Shown in pieces: positions 1 through 11,700 of a stretch of DNA of 64,000 bases. Below the pieces are notes generated by a model. The model worked only from the letters and a program-made list of their open reading frames with translations. It was not told where the DNA came from and did no database searches. Source of the DNA: Symbiodinium natans (Eukaryota > Sar > Dinophyceae > Suessiales > Symbiodiniaceae). The translations under genes were made by a program, and so were the position numbers. Location of the stretch: the NCBI GenBank assembly GCA_905221605.1, contig CAJNDS010000258.1, positions 436,592-500,591 of the forward strand. Reading direction: 5' to 3'. Positions within the stretch are counted from its first letter, which is position 1, and each line of letters starts with the position of its first letter.

Positions 1-129
1 CCGGGTTGTTGCAAAGAGTCACACGGAAGCGTTGGAGATTTCGTGACCTTCCCTGCATGGTGGCACATTCTTAGAGCATGCTGCGTTGATTCCTGCGATG
101 CTGGGTTTGGGCCATCGCCCAACTTGACT

Positions 130-462
130 GCAGCAGGCGATGAAGGCCATGAAGGCCATGAAGGCCTTTTTGCCGCGTTTTGGGCAGATTCATGTGGTCG
201 ACTTGGTCACTGGGAGCCGCAACCATCCCAAGATAAAACGTTTTGAAATCTCGAAGCAACCCCCGCTGCGGCTTCCGCGCTCCGAACGGACTCCGATTGC
301 AGGCGATGAAAGCCATGAAGGCCATGAAGGCTCTGCGACTTGAACGGCGTGCGCATTCCTGAAGTCATGCAACATCACGCAAAAACGGTCGAAGTTGCAC
401 GACTCTCACTTGTTCAATAGTGGACGCCGCGTCTTGCCGCAGGCGATGAAGGCGATGAAGTG
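130..462. repeat. three dispersed GATGAAGGC-type boxes
   Basis: A 9-base word of the type gatgaaggc/catgaaggc occurs three times in tandem near 138, again near 303, and twice near 444, each preceded by caggc. No gene is recognised here. The boxes look like a small degenerate repeat family. Confidence 0.5.
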
Positions 463-2700
463 AGCAGTTTTGGCCCACGCGTTTCAAGGTGTTACGCTAG
501 GTCCCTAGGGCCTGGCTCCCAGCGCACCGGAGGGCCCCTGTACAGGAAAAGCCACAGTCAAGTTACACATGCGCATTGTAGGGCATCTTTGCGAAACGGG
601 GAACCATGCAACTGCACGAATGATGCTGCAGGCCCAGTGCAGAATGCTGAACATCGCCCCAAACCTCACAAAGGCACCCAAAGCCATTGCTGCTTCACGG
701 TTCGGCTCACCAGCCTGCAAACCATGAATTGCGAGACAACTTGGGGGCTTTCAGGGCGTTGAGCAGGAGCACCGCGAAGTTTCGCCTCGCCCCCTGCCAT
801 TTCGGTGCTCCAGCCAGGGAACCACCTACTACACCCTTTCGGGGCTCTCGCTTATAGGGGTGACGCGCCGGTGCAAATGCCACGAGGGATCATTCATTTT
901 GCCTGTTGCCATGGCTCATGAGTGTCCTGGAGACAGTGTGGCTGGGCCTATTTGTTTTTTGCCCTTGGCACATGCTGCACGAAGGTAAAGGTGCTGCAGG
1001 CATTTTTTGGTTTGTGCCTTGTAGGATTTCTGCGTCCCGCGCGCGCTTGCGCTTCAGAACCGCCAGAAATTGCAGAAAGGCCGTAATGGCACGCCAAAAT
1101 CCACAAGATACTCTGAGCACTGAACGGCACTGAAGCTCTCTAAACCAGTGAGCCTCCCAAAATGCCCGGGCACTGAAGGCAAGAGACCTTGTTTAAGCAG
1201 TTCCTCGGTGGCGCAAACCCTTCACGGCGACTTCCTGGTAAGGACCTGCTGTCTCTGGGCTTAGGGGCAGACTTTACTTGCTTGGAGCATGTGCAGTAGC
1301 TATCGGTCATTTGCTTCAGGAGCACAGGGGTGTCCCGACACATCGGTGTTTGGGAGCCTCTGAATTAACTCCGCCCAGAGAGGAACCAGAAAAAATCCTT
1401 TCAAGCCGTTGGAAAGTCTGATCTTTCGAACTGTCCCCCCACTGTCCCCCCACAAGAAGTCACAAGAAAACCCCACTTCTCAGAGCCACTTCAGAGGAGG
1501 GCACGCAGCGCCGCCGTGTTGAGGATCTCCCATGGTGGCGCTACAACCGCGCCGCCGGGGCTGAGTTCAGGCTTCTGCTGCGGCTCTGGGGCTTGGGGCT
1601 CCTCCTAAGGCTAATGCCTCCATTTTTTATGTCCCATTCTCTCCCCCCACAAGGTTTCAGTCGATGCGCCGTATTCAGGCTTTTGGAGAAGGGCAGCCTG
1701 TAGCCGTAGTCCGACTCAGGCCTTGGCGCTTTGGTATTGTGAGTGGCTCGATACCTACTACGACAGCTCCTTGGCACAAGCCTGAGCTGAAAGAATCCTA
1801 GCAGCGCTCCCAAGGGTTTAGGGTTTAGGGTTTAGGGTTTAGGGTTTAGGGTTTAGGGTTTAGGGTTTAGGGTTTAGGGAACTTACGGTAGGTCTAGGCC
1901 TGAAGGTCATCTCGTCTCTCGACCTGGAAGCATTTGCCGCGAATGTTCTGGGCCCGGTTGTACACTTCGAAGCCCGCCGAGCCACGCGCCAGCAGAAGTC
2001 TTCCGCTAAAGCCCGTTGAAACCTGAACACAGAATCCCAAGCCCATGGTTCCCCCGCCCTTTCATTCACTTAAGAAAATGATAAGACAGGTGGGGATGGC
2101 GCTTTCTTCTGGCGTGACGAGCTGACGCAGGTCCCTGATATGGCCCCTATTGTAAGCCTAATGGTCCCTATTGAATATTGTAAGGTACCAGCTCTTTAAG
2201 GGTGCGCCTTGTCTTCTCTAGGCTTCGCCTTTCAAGGGGTTGCCCTTTTGTTGGCCCTTCTCAAGTGGAGCCAACGGTTGAAGATCCCGATCTTGAGTGA
2301 CCCTGTGCTTCTGTGCACCTGTCTGGAACTTTGTGGTTCACGGGCATGCTTCTCCTGCACCCTTGTAACATCTTGTAACGGACTGTTCAGACATCGGCTT
2401 CTTGGCAGCGTGCAAAGGTGTTAGGATGTGTTAGGTTTCGTGGAGTGGGGAGTCGCCTGAGAAGGCGTCAGGTAGGTAGGCTTTTTTCGAGCCAAAGCGA
2501 TGGCAAGCTTGTGTGCAGAGTTGTTGTCAGCACTGACGCTGTCTTGCGGACTCAGCCGTTTCCCTGGCAGTATCCACAACAGGCATCAAGGGCTTGCGGA
2601 ACGGTCTTGTGTTCGCCCCCCAAAGCCAACATCCCATATGTCTCTGGGCTTTCCATCGCCTGGGCGACATACACCCTGCAATCACGAAAAACACATCGCA
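463..2700. other. no recognised gene
   Basis: Only short ORFs without recognisable motifs were seen on either strand. The stretch is GC-rich with one telomere-like tract. Any coding content would be small exons that cannot be identified by eye. Confidence 0.5.
1814..1879 (+). repeat. interstitial telomere-like tract (TTTAGGG)n
   Basis: About nine uninterrupted copies of the 7-mer TTTAGGG, the telomere motif of plants and dinoflagellates. It is flanked by ordinary GC-rich sequence, so it is internal rather than a chromosome end. Confidence 0.95.
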
Positions 2701-2756
2701 GGCCTCGCCACTTACCTCCCCTCCCGCTGCAAGGCCCTCACCTAAGCCCCCTGTCA

Positions 2757-2832
2757 AAGGCCTTCGAGAGCGCGGACATGGCAGAGGTGAAGGAGGCAGC
2801 GGAAAGGATGCGACTGGAACTGCCGCTGGGCA
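2757..2832 (+). CDS. possible plus-strand exon, helical peptide
   Basis: After an AG at 2757-2758 the plus strand reads AFESADMAEVKEAAERMRLE, an amphipathic charged helix, followed by a possible GC donor. It resembles the peptide at 5400-5498 (AEQLRFELQ against AERMRLEL), so both could belong to one plus-strand gene. No family is recognised, and a chance ORF cannot be excluded. Confidence 0.3.
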
Positions 2833-3032
2833 GCAGTTTACAAGGGTTGGGCTTCTTTAGGGCCCAAAAACGTTCAGGGTCCACGGTTTTGGGTTCTGGC
2901 TTTGTCGGCCCTGTACATAAAATTTGACACGTGCAGTCGGAAATGATACAGAAGGATCGACTGCCTTGCAGACTTGGACCCCGTGACTTTGGGTATCCGT
3001 CGCATGCCAGGAAGACCTGGGGTGTGGAGGCA

Positions 3033-3171
3033 CCCTAAACCCTAAACCCTAAACCCCAAACCCTAAACCCTAAACCCTAAACCCTAAACCCTAAACCCTA
3101 AACCCTAAACCCTAAACCCTAAACCCTAAACCCTAAACCCTAAACCCTAAACCCTAAACCCTAAACCCTAG
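3033..3171 (-). repeat. interstitial telomere-like tract (CCCTAAA)n
   Basis: About twenty near-perfect CCCTAAA copies on the plus strand, i.e. TTTAGGG on the minus strand. This is one of the longest tracts in the window. Confidence 0.95.
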
Positions 3172-3291
3172 GAAGGAAGCGCCCTAAGTTGAGAGGGCCT
3201 TCTTCTGAGGCCCCGTGAAGGGCCAGACACTGGCGAGCCGGAGGAGGCTGAGGAGGCCCCACCCCCTCCCCTACGTGCCCGATACAATCCT

Positions 3292-3605
3292 AGAATATAT
3301 ACATATATATAATATCATATCATATATAATATATAATGTATAATATAATATAATATCATATCATATATAACATATAACATATAACATATAACATATAACA
3401 TATAACATATAACATATAACATATAACATATAACATATAACATATAACATCTAATATATAATATATAATATATCATATATAATGTATAATGTATAATGTA
3501 TAATAAATAATTATATATAATATATAATAAAAGAAAATATAAGAGAATATGATAGTATAGTATAGTCTAGCATAGTACATTATACTCTATATATATATAT
3601 AATAT
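3292..3605. repeat. AT-rich microsatellite, including ACATATA heptamers
   Basis: Almost pure A/T sequence with ATAT runs. Around 3368-3450 there is a regular heptamer array (acatata repeated about eleven times). It has no coding potential and contrasts sharply with the GC-rich surroundings. Confidence 0.9.
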
Positions 3606-3839
3606 GTACATACAGGTGCTGGCTGGGATGGATCGTGGAAGGTCGGGAAAAGGTAGGAAGACTGCAACACCTCGAGAATCAAAAGTAGTTCTCTTTACAT
3701 CAAGTTTGCGCTTCCTTCTGACTTTGAGAAAGTTTCACGCAACAAGCCGGGAACGCCTCCAGCATCCTCCAGCAGGATGTAGGATGTAGGTCGACGGATG
3801 TTGTACTTTTGGCTGGCGCCCAAGAAGCTCCTACAAGTA

Positions 3840-4590
3840 CCCTCGATACCGAAAATTAATGAATAAAAGACAATTTAATTTGGACGTAAGTTAATGTCCT
3901 ACTTTATTGGGGAAAAGATATTTTTCCTAAAAAGTCATGAAAGATCAAATATGAGAGAAACTCTATGGTATTAATGTTCGCTTCGCTGATGCATTTCTTA
4001 AGTTACAAATGAAGGAAGCGAATGAATAGTTGTAGTGGATTTCTTGTGCTCCCTTGTGCGCTAGTATCTCCATTGTTTAGTCCTTTAAGGGTGCATTTGA
4101 ATTATAAGTTTTTTGTCCTAAAGTTTCATGAGAGCTACAGTATATTAATTGATAATGGCGAAGGAAACGTGAACCGCCAATAATGAAGAGAACTACCCCC
4201 GTGAATGGAGAATCCAGTTAAAAGTTGTATCATCTTCGTGGACCACGTGAACGAGAAGATAAAGAGAACTCAAATTGATATGAACACAAACCCAATGAAT
4301 CTAGCGAATAAGAAAGAAAAAGAAAAGATACAAATAGAGTTCATTTCACTTCCTAATAGTCGTATTTCTAACCAAAGGAAAAGAGAAAGCAACAAGGATG
4401 TAGTGTTTTTATGGGCCGTGTCTTCCTTGCATGACAGATTGCAAGGATAGAAGAGGGGAAATAAAGATACTAGTATTAGTGCTCACTTTATGAGCCAGAT
4501 GGATTCCTTGTGAAGAGATAAATGAAAACAATAGAGTGAATTTTAAAGAGAGCACACGACATTCCATAAAATATGATTCATCTCGTGCTT
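3840..4590. other. AT-rich island, no recognised gene
   Basis: About 750 bases of visibly low GC next to the AT satellite. One plus-strand ORF (4205-4450, 81 codons, rich in K, N and E) lies inside, without a recognised motif. The composition suggests an inserted segment of different origin, an organelle-derived fragment, or decayed mobile DNA. No specific organellar gene was recognised. Confidence 0.5.
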
Positions 4591-4596
4591 TTATAA

Positions 4597-4637
4597 ACCC
4601 TAAGCCCTAAACCCTAAACCCTAAAACCCTAAACCCT
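4597..4637 (-). repeat. telomere-like tract (CCCTAAA)n
   Basis: Five to six CCCTAAA-type copies with small length errors close the AT-rich island on its right side. Confidence 0.9.
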
Positions 4638-4639
4638 AC

Positions 4640-5324
4640 ACATTTAAGCGCAACGGAAGACGTGACTTGGAGGCGGATGGCGTTGCGGATGGGGTCGTGA
4701 CTGAGCCCGGATCCACCCAAGCTGCTGGGCCCAGGTGCACTGCAGTCTCTGCAATCTCTTTGGAATCTTCAAGAGTTTTGGCGGGGTTGTGTGTGTGTTT
4801 AGGTTCATAGTGCTTCATAGCAGGGACATCCCAACATAGCTGCCGATGTGGGGGAAACGTCCGCAGCTACTGCAGGCCTCCAGCGCGGGAGGCCGGACTG
4901 TGCCCAGCAGATGTGTTGCAAGTGTCAAAGACCACCCGAATGGCTAGTCATGAGGGCAAGGAGGGCAAAGGCTCATGAGACTCCCTTGTGTTCCAATGCT
5001 TTTCAGGGTGCCAAATGCCACTCGCATGCGTGACTTGCACTCCCGGATTTGGATGGCAAAGTCGTGGGGCAAAATGCACGTTTGCAGGTTCTTTCTCCTG
5101 AGACCGGGGAGGATGGCGACTGGCATGTGCCGCGGCAGCCACGAGAGTTGGGGGAGTGTATTTCAGTGCAGTAAGAAGCCGACTCCTCAGCTCACCTTCG
5201 ACTACCTGAGTCGAGGGAGCATGTTTACAAGGTACAGTTACCCCTGGCTAATGTGATTCGTCTCATGTCTTGCATCGAGGGCAACGTAAGACATGATGAT
5301 CGCGCAGCATAAGTTGCACCTATA
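4640..5324. other. no recognised gene
   Basis: Short overlapping ORFs occur on both strands, none with a convincing motif. A minus-strand peptide near 4680-4790 (EDSKEIAETAVHLGP) could be an exon but lacks corroboration. Confidence 0.4.
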
Positions 5325-5399
5325 ATGGCCAGGATGTTATGTGGCAATTTTAGTGGGCTTTCCGAGTTGATAAAGTTTGAGTCGGCAGTACTCCTTGAA

Positions 5400-5498
5400 A
5401 TAATGCGGGAGGTCGCTGCCTTGACGAACCTGTCAGAGGAGGAGGCCGGAGTGTTGGCAGAACAGTTGCGCTTTGAACTTCAGAACTTCGCAGGGTGC
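5400..5498 (+). CDS. possible plus-strand exon, helical peptide
   Basis: The plus strand reads MREVAALTNLSEEEAGVLAE followed by QLRFELQNFAG, a plausible amphipathic helix-turn-helix. No family is recognised. Its ending resembles the candidate exon at 2757-2832. The splice sites are not certain. Confidence 0.3.
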
Positions 5499-5549
5499 GA
5501 GCCTGGGCTACCACGCCAACAGTCCAAAGGTCCAAACCGAATCTGAGAA

Positions 5550-7800
5550 GGCGACCAACTTCTGATAAACGAAGGCTAAGAGCGCCAAAATTCTTCCCGC
5601 CTGGAGGAGCTTTGGACGGATGCGGGTCAAGGCAACTTTACACATTGGGCAGCGGAGGCCGGCCTTTGCTCGAGCTCAGTGTGGAACGTCGGTCTCAACA
5701 TGGCACGTCCAAGGAAAGAAGAGCCTTTTGGAAAGGCCATCTTCTGTAGCATCTGCCATCTCCGAAAACCCAAAACCCTAAACCCTAAGCCGCACTGTGA
5801 GAGGTGTCTTCCTCCCAGTCCAACTTGGGGATTTCTCGAAAAAAGAATCCCCGAAGCAAAACGCCCTGCCCTCCCGCCTTTCAAGCCACAAAGCCCAGAC
5901 AGGTGGGTCGCATGTTTCTGTGGTCGGAGCAGACCGGTGTGCTTTACGCATCTGGGCCTGCAAGGGGTCGGGACAGCATTGGGAGCCCGGCTGGGGTTAA
6001 GTTTCGGGTTTAGGGCCAGTTTAGGGCTGCTAGGGCTTACGGTTTTGGGCTGCTAGGGTTTAGGGTTTGCAAGGTTTAGGGCTGCTAGGGTTGAGGATCG
6101 GCTTCTGGTGCTGCAGTTGCAGCTTGGTCCAGGTGCGTTCACAGAGACGTCCCTTTCAACGACGAGGTTCCCCTTTGGCTGCTAGGGGTTAAACACACCA
6201 AGTGGAGCCTCTGGCTTCCGCTTCTAGACGAGCTTTGCCACCCCAAAGTACCAGCCATGGCCATGGGGAACTCAGCTCATCAGGGCCTGGAGGGAAGAAA
6301 CTTGGTGAACTGGCGTATCTGGCTGTCCTGCGTGAGGCAGTGACAGCGAGGTGCTCGCAAAGTAGTATCCATGCTTTGCTACCTCCTTGCTGCAATGATG
6401 GCGTTACACCCCTGCGCCCCATGGAGCCAAAAACTCTGAAACACCCAGGGCGTGCGTCTGTCCGGAGCCTCCGAGGGCAGGGCCGCAGACCCTTTCCCAG
6501 CTACTTTGACCATCACATAATTACACTCGCCAATTCTTCCTGGCATCACACTTTGTCAGATCGAGCCAGTGCTGGGGCTGTTTGATTCTGCCGTCGTGGC
6601 CCACGCAACGACCTGCGAACCATCTTCCACATGCTCGTCTCTTAAATTTCTGAGTGAGAGGGCATTTACACATTTGTTAGCTGGACAGTAGTCCCTTTCG
6701 TGTTCTTCTCGGCTGCCTGCATCCGTCTCCTGTCAGGGCAAGCTGCACATGACTGCTCCCATATTCCGGAGCGCGCAGCTTCCCGTTCGTGATGTGGAAT
6801 TGGGGGGGGGGTTTCTCCTTCTGCCTCTCCTTCTGCCAGCAGCACAAGGAGTTTCGTCACGGGTCTTGTGCACACCAGACTTCGCAGAGGAGACCCAAGC
6901 AAAGCTGGGGGGCCCTTTCACAAGCTCCTCCGGGGCCTCCGAATCACACTGCTGGACGCTTTTGTTTTCTAGGGACTCCACGAGCCCGAAGGGACACGGG
7001 TTTGCTCCAGGAGTCTGTGCAGGAGTGAACATGGTTTCTTGGTGGAGCAGATGAATCCAGGGTGGAGAGGCTCTGGGATTTTCAAATCTGCTAGAACGTC
7101 AGGGGTACCTTCAGAATCACCTCCCAACTCGACCTACAAATCCGGCTCTCCCCCCAAAACGGCTTCCCTCTGCGGGTCCTGTATATGAGGGGGGCATGCC
7201 CTGGGGGGCATCAGATGGGTCAACCCAGCCAGGATGTTTGGGCCATCCCTAGGGTCGACATCCCCAGACACCCTTGGAAAACAGCTTGCTTTCCATTGCA
7301 TTGGGTCGGGGTCTTCCCCGAGAGATGCTGGGTGCCTGAATTTCCACGCTTGCGTGTTCTGCCTGGCTTTTTCCTAGCAGGAGCTGCAAAGAAGCACAAC
7401 ATAGTGACGAGCCAGATTATTCGCAGCTGGAAGTGAGATCTACCAAGCTGCCTCCGACTGTAGATGGCGGTGCTAAGGAATACTTCTCTGGACAAAGCTC
7501 CAGGCCAGCTGCAAATCACTGGAAGGATTGAGGGGGGCTTTTGGTTCGGAATCCTCATGGCGTCCACCGAGCCTGAAGACGCAGCTGAATTCAAAGCAAG
7601 CCCTAAACATAAACTTCCCTGCTGGAGGCCTTTGGAGGCCTTTGAAACGAGATTCCAGAACCCCCTGGCAGCAGAAAGCTAACAAGCCATTTCAGAGAAT
7701 GCACGCGATGCACGCGTAATGCCACAGCAAAGCATCCTATACATCCCCGATGTTAAAGAAGCAGCTGGACATGGCAAGGAGACGCTCAAGGCCTCAAAAT
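5550..7800. other. no recognised gene; scattered telomere-like words
   Basis: Telomere-like words occur at 5773-5790 and 6000-6095. Short ORFs lack clear motifs. A plus-strand peptide near 6300-6350 (KLGELAYLAVLREAVTA) is helical but unsupported. Confidence 0.4.
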
Positions 7801-7810
7801 TGATTTTGGA

Positions 7811-7857
7811 CCCTGAACCCTAACCCCTATGAACCCTAAATCCTATAAACCCTAAAC
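7811..7857 (-). repeat. degenerate telomere-like tract (CCCTAAA type)
   Basis: Copies such as aaccctaa and ataaaccctaaa. With the opposite-orientation tract at 7955-7990 it brackets about 95 bases that may be an exon. Confidence 0.8.
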
Positions 7858-7871
7858 GCCGAACCTGTCAC

Positions 7872-7946
7872 TGCTTTCCACAGTTCAGCGGCCTCGCCTC
7901 CGCGATACGAGGCCGCGGTTTCTGGTCTTGTGGGCGATGATGCTTT
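7872..7946 (-). CDS. possible bracketed minus-strand exon
   Basis: Between a CCCTAAA tract (left) and a TTTAGGG tract (right) the minus strand has an AG acceptor, an open frame reading PETAASYRGGEAAELWKAVT and a possible GC donor. The layout matches the proven exons of the two large genes. No family is recognised, and the call rests mainly on the bracketing pattern. Confidence 0.25.
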
Positions 7947-7954
7947 CTTCAACT

Positions 7955-7990
7955 GGGTTTAGGGTTTAGGGTTTAGGGTTTAGGGCTTTA
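7955..7990 (+). repeat. telomere-like tract (TTTAGGG)n
   Basis: Four TTTAGGG copies in the opposite orientation to the tract at 7811-7857. Confidence 0.9.
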
Positions 7991-8059
7991 GAGGGCTTTA
8001 AAGGGCTTTTTTGTGAGAATCAAAAGAGACTTCTGGTCTTTTGTGGACGTCGAGTGATC

Positions 8060-8290
8060 CTGTTGATGGACGAAATCCTGCATCATTTTTATCATGCAGC
8101 TCATCCCTTCCAAACCCTGAATCTTAACATTGCCGTCCTTGCAATGCTTCGAAAGTGCATGTGTGTGAATGACCGAAATCCTGCATCACCCATATGCGCA
8201 CGCAACATTGAGACGGGTGCGGGGAGCTCGATTACCAACCGTCGCGCACGTGTAACGCAGGGGGTCATGCAAGATTTTGTCCATCCACAG
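8060..8290. mobile_element. MITE-like element, copy 1 (left border of array)
   Basis: A 231-bp element with imperfect terminal inverted repeats: the left end begins CTGTTGATGGACGAAATCCT and the reverse complement of the right end begins CTGTGGATGGACAAAATCTT, with about 22 of 26 positions matching. It has no coding capacity. A near-identical copy in the same orientation ends the tandem array at 18029-18264. The right end abuts the first array unit directly. Confidence 0.75.
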
Positions 8291-8458
8291 TCTCGGACTA
8301 GATAATTGACTGACTTGTTGGCAAGAGTTGTTGCTGGAATGGCTTTTGGGAAGATTGTCGGAGAATGGCCTTTGGGAAGAATGTCGGAGATGTACTTTTT
8401 GCAGCTTCAAGCTCCTCTTTCTCGGGTGTGGCCAAGCACCAAAGAGCAGAAATGTCGC

Positions 8459-8738
8459 GTTTTTCAAGTTTCAAATTCGTTTCTGTAGTTTCAAATTAGT
8501 TTCAAAATAGTTTCAAAATCCAGTTGCAAAATCGCTGTTAAGGGGAAACTGCATTTTCCTACGTGCGATTCAAAAAATGAAGGAATCTCAGAGATTCCTG
8601 GTTTTCAAAAAGCGCGGACAGAAATTGCAGTTCCCCCTTAACAGCGATTTTGCAACTGGATTTTGAAACTAATTTGAAACTGACTGGAAACTAATTTGAA
8701 ACTATGGAAACAATTTGAAACTTGAAAAATACCACATT
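8459..8738. repeat. long inverted repeat inside each array unit (first unit shown)
   Basis: The left arm, about 8459-8566, is reverse-complementary with interruptions to the right arm, about 8628-8738. The best stretch is CCAGTTGCAAAATCGCTGTT against its complement near 8640. The arms are rich in TTTCAAA/TTTGAAA words. The loop carries a perfect small palindrome, AGGAATCTC-A-GAGATTCCT, at 8581-8599. The same hairpin recurs in each full unit. Confidence 0.85.
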
Positions 8739-11700
8739 CCGGACTTTCTGCCCCATCCTGGCCCCTCACATACGGCCCTCAGTTGACTTTGGTCAGCCGT
8801 GACTAGAGACCAGAGTTTCCGAAAACTTGCAAGTCTCCAGACTGTCTCGGACAAGATAATTGACTGACTTGTTGGCAAGAGTTGTTGCTGGAATGGCTTT
8901 TGGGAAGATTGTCGGAGAATGGCCTTTGGGAAGAATGTCGGAGATGTACTTTTTGCAGCTTCAAGCTCCTCTTTCTCGGGTGTGGCCAAGCACCAAAGAG
9001 CAGAAATGTCGCGTTTTTCAAGTTTCAAATTCGTTTCTGTAGTTTCAAATTAGTTTCAAAATAGTTTCAAAATCCAGTTGCAAAATCGCTGTTAAGGGGA
9101 AACTGCATTTTCCTACGTGCGATTCAAAAAATGAAGGAATCTCAGAGATTCCTGGTTTTCAAAAAGCGCGGACAGAAATTTGCAGTTCCCCCTTAACAGC
9201 GATTTTGCAACTGGATTTTGAAACTAATTTGAAACTGACTGGAAACTAATTTGAAACTATGGAAACAATTTGAAACTTGAAAAATACCACATTCCGGACT
9301 TTCTGCCCCATCCTGGCCCCTCACATACGGCCCTCAGTTGACTTTGGTCAGCCGTGACTAGAGACCAGAGTTTCCGAAAACTTGCAAGTCTCCAGACAGT
9401 CTCGGACTAGATAATTGACTGACTTGTTGGCAAGAGTTGTTGCTGGAATGGCTTTTGGGAAGATTGTCGGAGAATGGCCTTTGGGAAGAATGTCGGAGAT
9501 GTACTTTTTGCAGCTTCAAGCTCCTCTTTCTCGGGTGTGGCCAAGCACCAAAGAGCAGAAATGTCGCGTTTTTCAAGTTTCAAATTCGTTTCTGTAGTTT
9601 CAAATTAGTTTCAAAATAGTTTCAAAATCCAGTTGCAAAATCGCTGTTAAGGGGAAACTGGATTTTCCTACGTGCGATTCAAAAAATGAAGGAATCTCAG
9701 AGATTCCTGGTTTTCAAAAAGCGCGGACAGAAATTGCAGTTCCCCCTTAACAGCGATTTTGAAACTAATTTGAAACTGACTGGAAACTAATTTGAAACTA
9801 TGGAAACAATTTGAAACTTGAAAAATACCACATTCCGGACTTTCTGCCCCATCCTGGCCCCTCACATACGGCCCTCAGTTGACTTTGGTCAGCCGTGACT
9901 AGAGACCAGAGTTTCCGAAAACTTGCAAGTCTCCAGACTGTCTCGGACTAGATAATTGACTGACTTGTTGGCAAGAGTTGTTGCTGGAATGGCTTTTGGG
10001 AAGATTGTCGGAGAATGGCCTTTGGGAAGAATGTCGGAGATGTACTTTTTGCAGCTTCAAGCTCCTCTTTCTCGGGTGTGGCCAAGCACCAAAGAGCAGA
10101 AATGTCGCGTTTTTCAAGTTTCAAATTCGTTTCTGTAGTTTCAAATTAGTTTCAAAATAGTTTCAAAATCCAGTTGCAAAATCGCTGTTAAGGGGAAACT
10201 GGATTTTCCTACGTGCGATTCAAAAAATGAAGGAATCTCAGAGATTCCTGGTTTTCAAAAAGCGCGGACAGAAATTGCAGTTCCCCCTTAACAGCGATTT
10301 TGCAACTGGATTTTGAAACTAATTTGAAACTGACTGGAAACTAATTTGAAACTATGGAAACAATTTGAAACTTGAAAAATACCACATTCCGGACTTTCTG
10401 CCCCATCCTGGCCCCTCACATACGGCCCTCAGTTGACTTTGGTCAGCCGTGACTAGAGACCAGAGTTTCCGAAAACTTGCAAGTCTCCAGACTGTCTCGG
10501 ACAAGATAATTGACTGACTTGTTGGCAAGAGTTGTTGCTGGAATGGCTTTTGGGAAGATTGTCGGAGAATGGCCTTTGGGAAGAATGTCGGAGATGTACT
10601 TTTTGCAGCTTCAAGCTCCTCTTTTCTCGGGTGTGGCCAAGCACCAAAGAGCAGAAATGTCGCGTTTTTCAAGTTTCAAATTCGTTTCTGTAGTTTCAAA
10701 TTAGTTTCAAAATAGTTTCAAAATCCAGTTGCAAAATCGCTGTTAAGGGGAAACTGGATTTTCCTACGTGCGATTCAAAAAATGAAGGAATCTCAGAGAT
10801 TCCTGGTTTTCAAAAAGCGCGGACAGAAATTGCAGTTCCCCCTTAACAGCGATTTTGCAACTGGATTTTGAAACTAATTTGAAACTGACTGGAAACTAAT
10901 TTGAAACTATGGAAACAATTTGAAACTTGAAAAATACCACATTCCGGACTTTCTGCCCCATCCTGGCCCCTCACATACGGCCCTCAGTTGACTTTGGTCA
11001 GCCGTGACTAGAGACCAGAGTTTCCGAAAACTTGCAAGTCTCCAGACAGTCTCGGACAAGATAATTGACTGACTTGTTGGCAAGAGTTGTTGCTGGAATG
11101 GCTTTTGGGAAGATTGTCGGAGAATGGCCTTTGGGAAGAATGTCGGAGATGTACTTTTTGCAGCTTCAAGCTCCTCTTTCTCGGGTGTGGCCAAGCACCA
11201 AAGAGCAGAAATGTCGCGTTTTTCAAGTTTCAAATTCGTTTCTGTAGTTTCAAATTAGTTTCAAAATAGTTTCAAAATCCAGTTGCAAAATCGCTGTTAA
11301 GGGGAAACTGGATTTTCCTACGTGCGATTCAAAAAATGAAGGAATCTCAGAGATTCCTGGTTTTCAAAAAGCGCGGACAGAAATTGCAGTTCCCCCTTAA
11401 CAGCGATTTTGCAACTGGATTTTGAAACTAATTTGAAACTGACTGGAAACTAATTTGAAACTATGGAAACAATTTGAAACTTGAAAAATACCACATTCCG
11501 GACTTTCTGCCCCATCCTGGCCCCTCACATACGGCCCTCAGTTGACTTTGGTCAGCCGTGACTAAAGACCAGAGTTTCCGAAAACTTGCAAGTCTCCAGA
11601 CTGTCTCGGACAAGATAATTGACTGACTTGTTGGCAAGAGTTGTTGCTGGAATGGCTTTTGGGAAGATTGTCGGAGAATGGCCTTTGGGAAGAATGTCGG

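Noticed and set aside
1814-1879. Chromosome end
   Set aside because: The telomere-type tract is flanked by unique sequence on both sides and many similar tracts occur in both orientations.
2418-2927. 169-codon plus-strand ORF
   Set aside because: No motif was recognised over most of its length and splice-like sites occur inside it; only the helical piece at 2757-2832 was kept as a weak exon.
4205-4450. 81-codon plus-strand ORF as a gene
   Set aside because: It lies in AT-rich DNA, has low-complexity K/N/E composition and no recognisable family; it is described only as part of the island.
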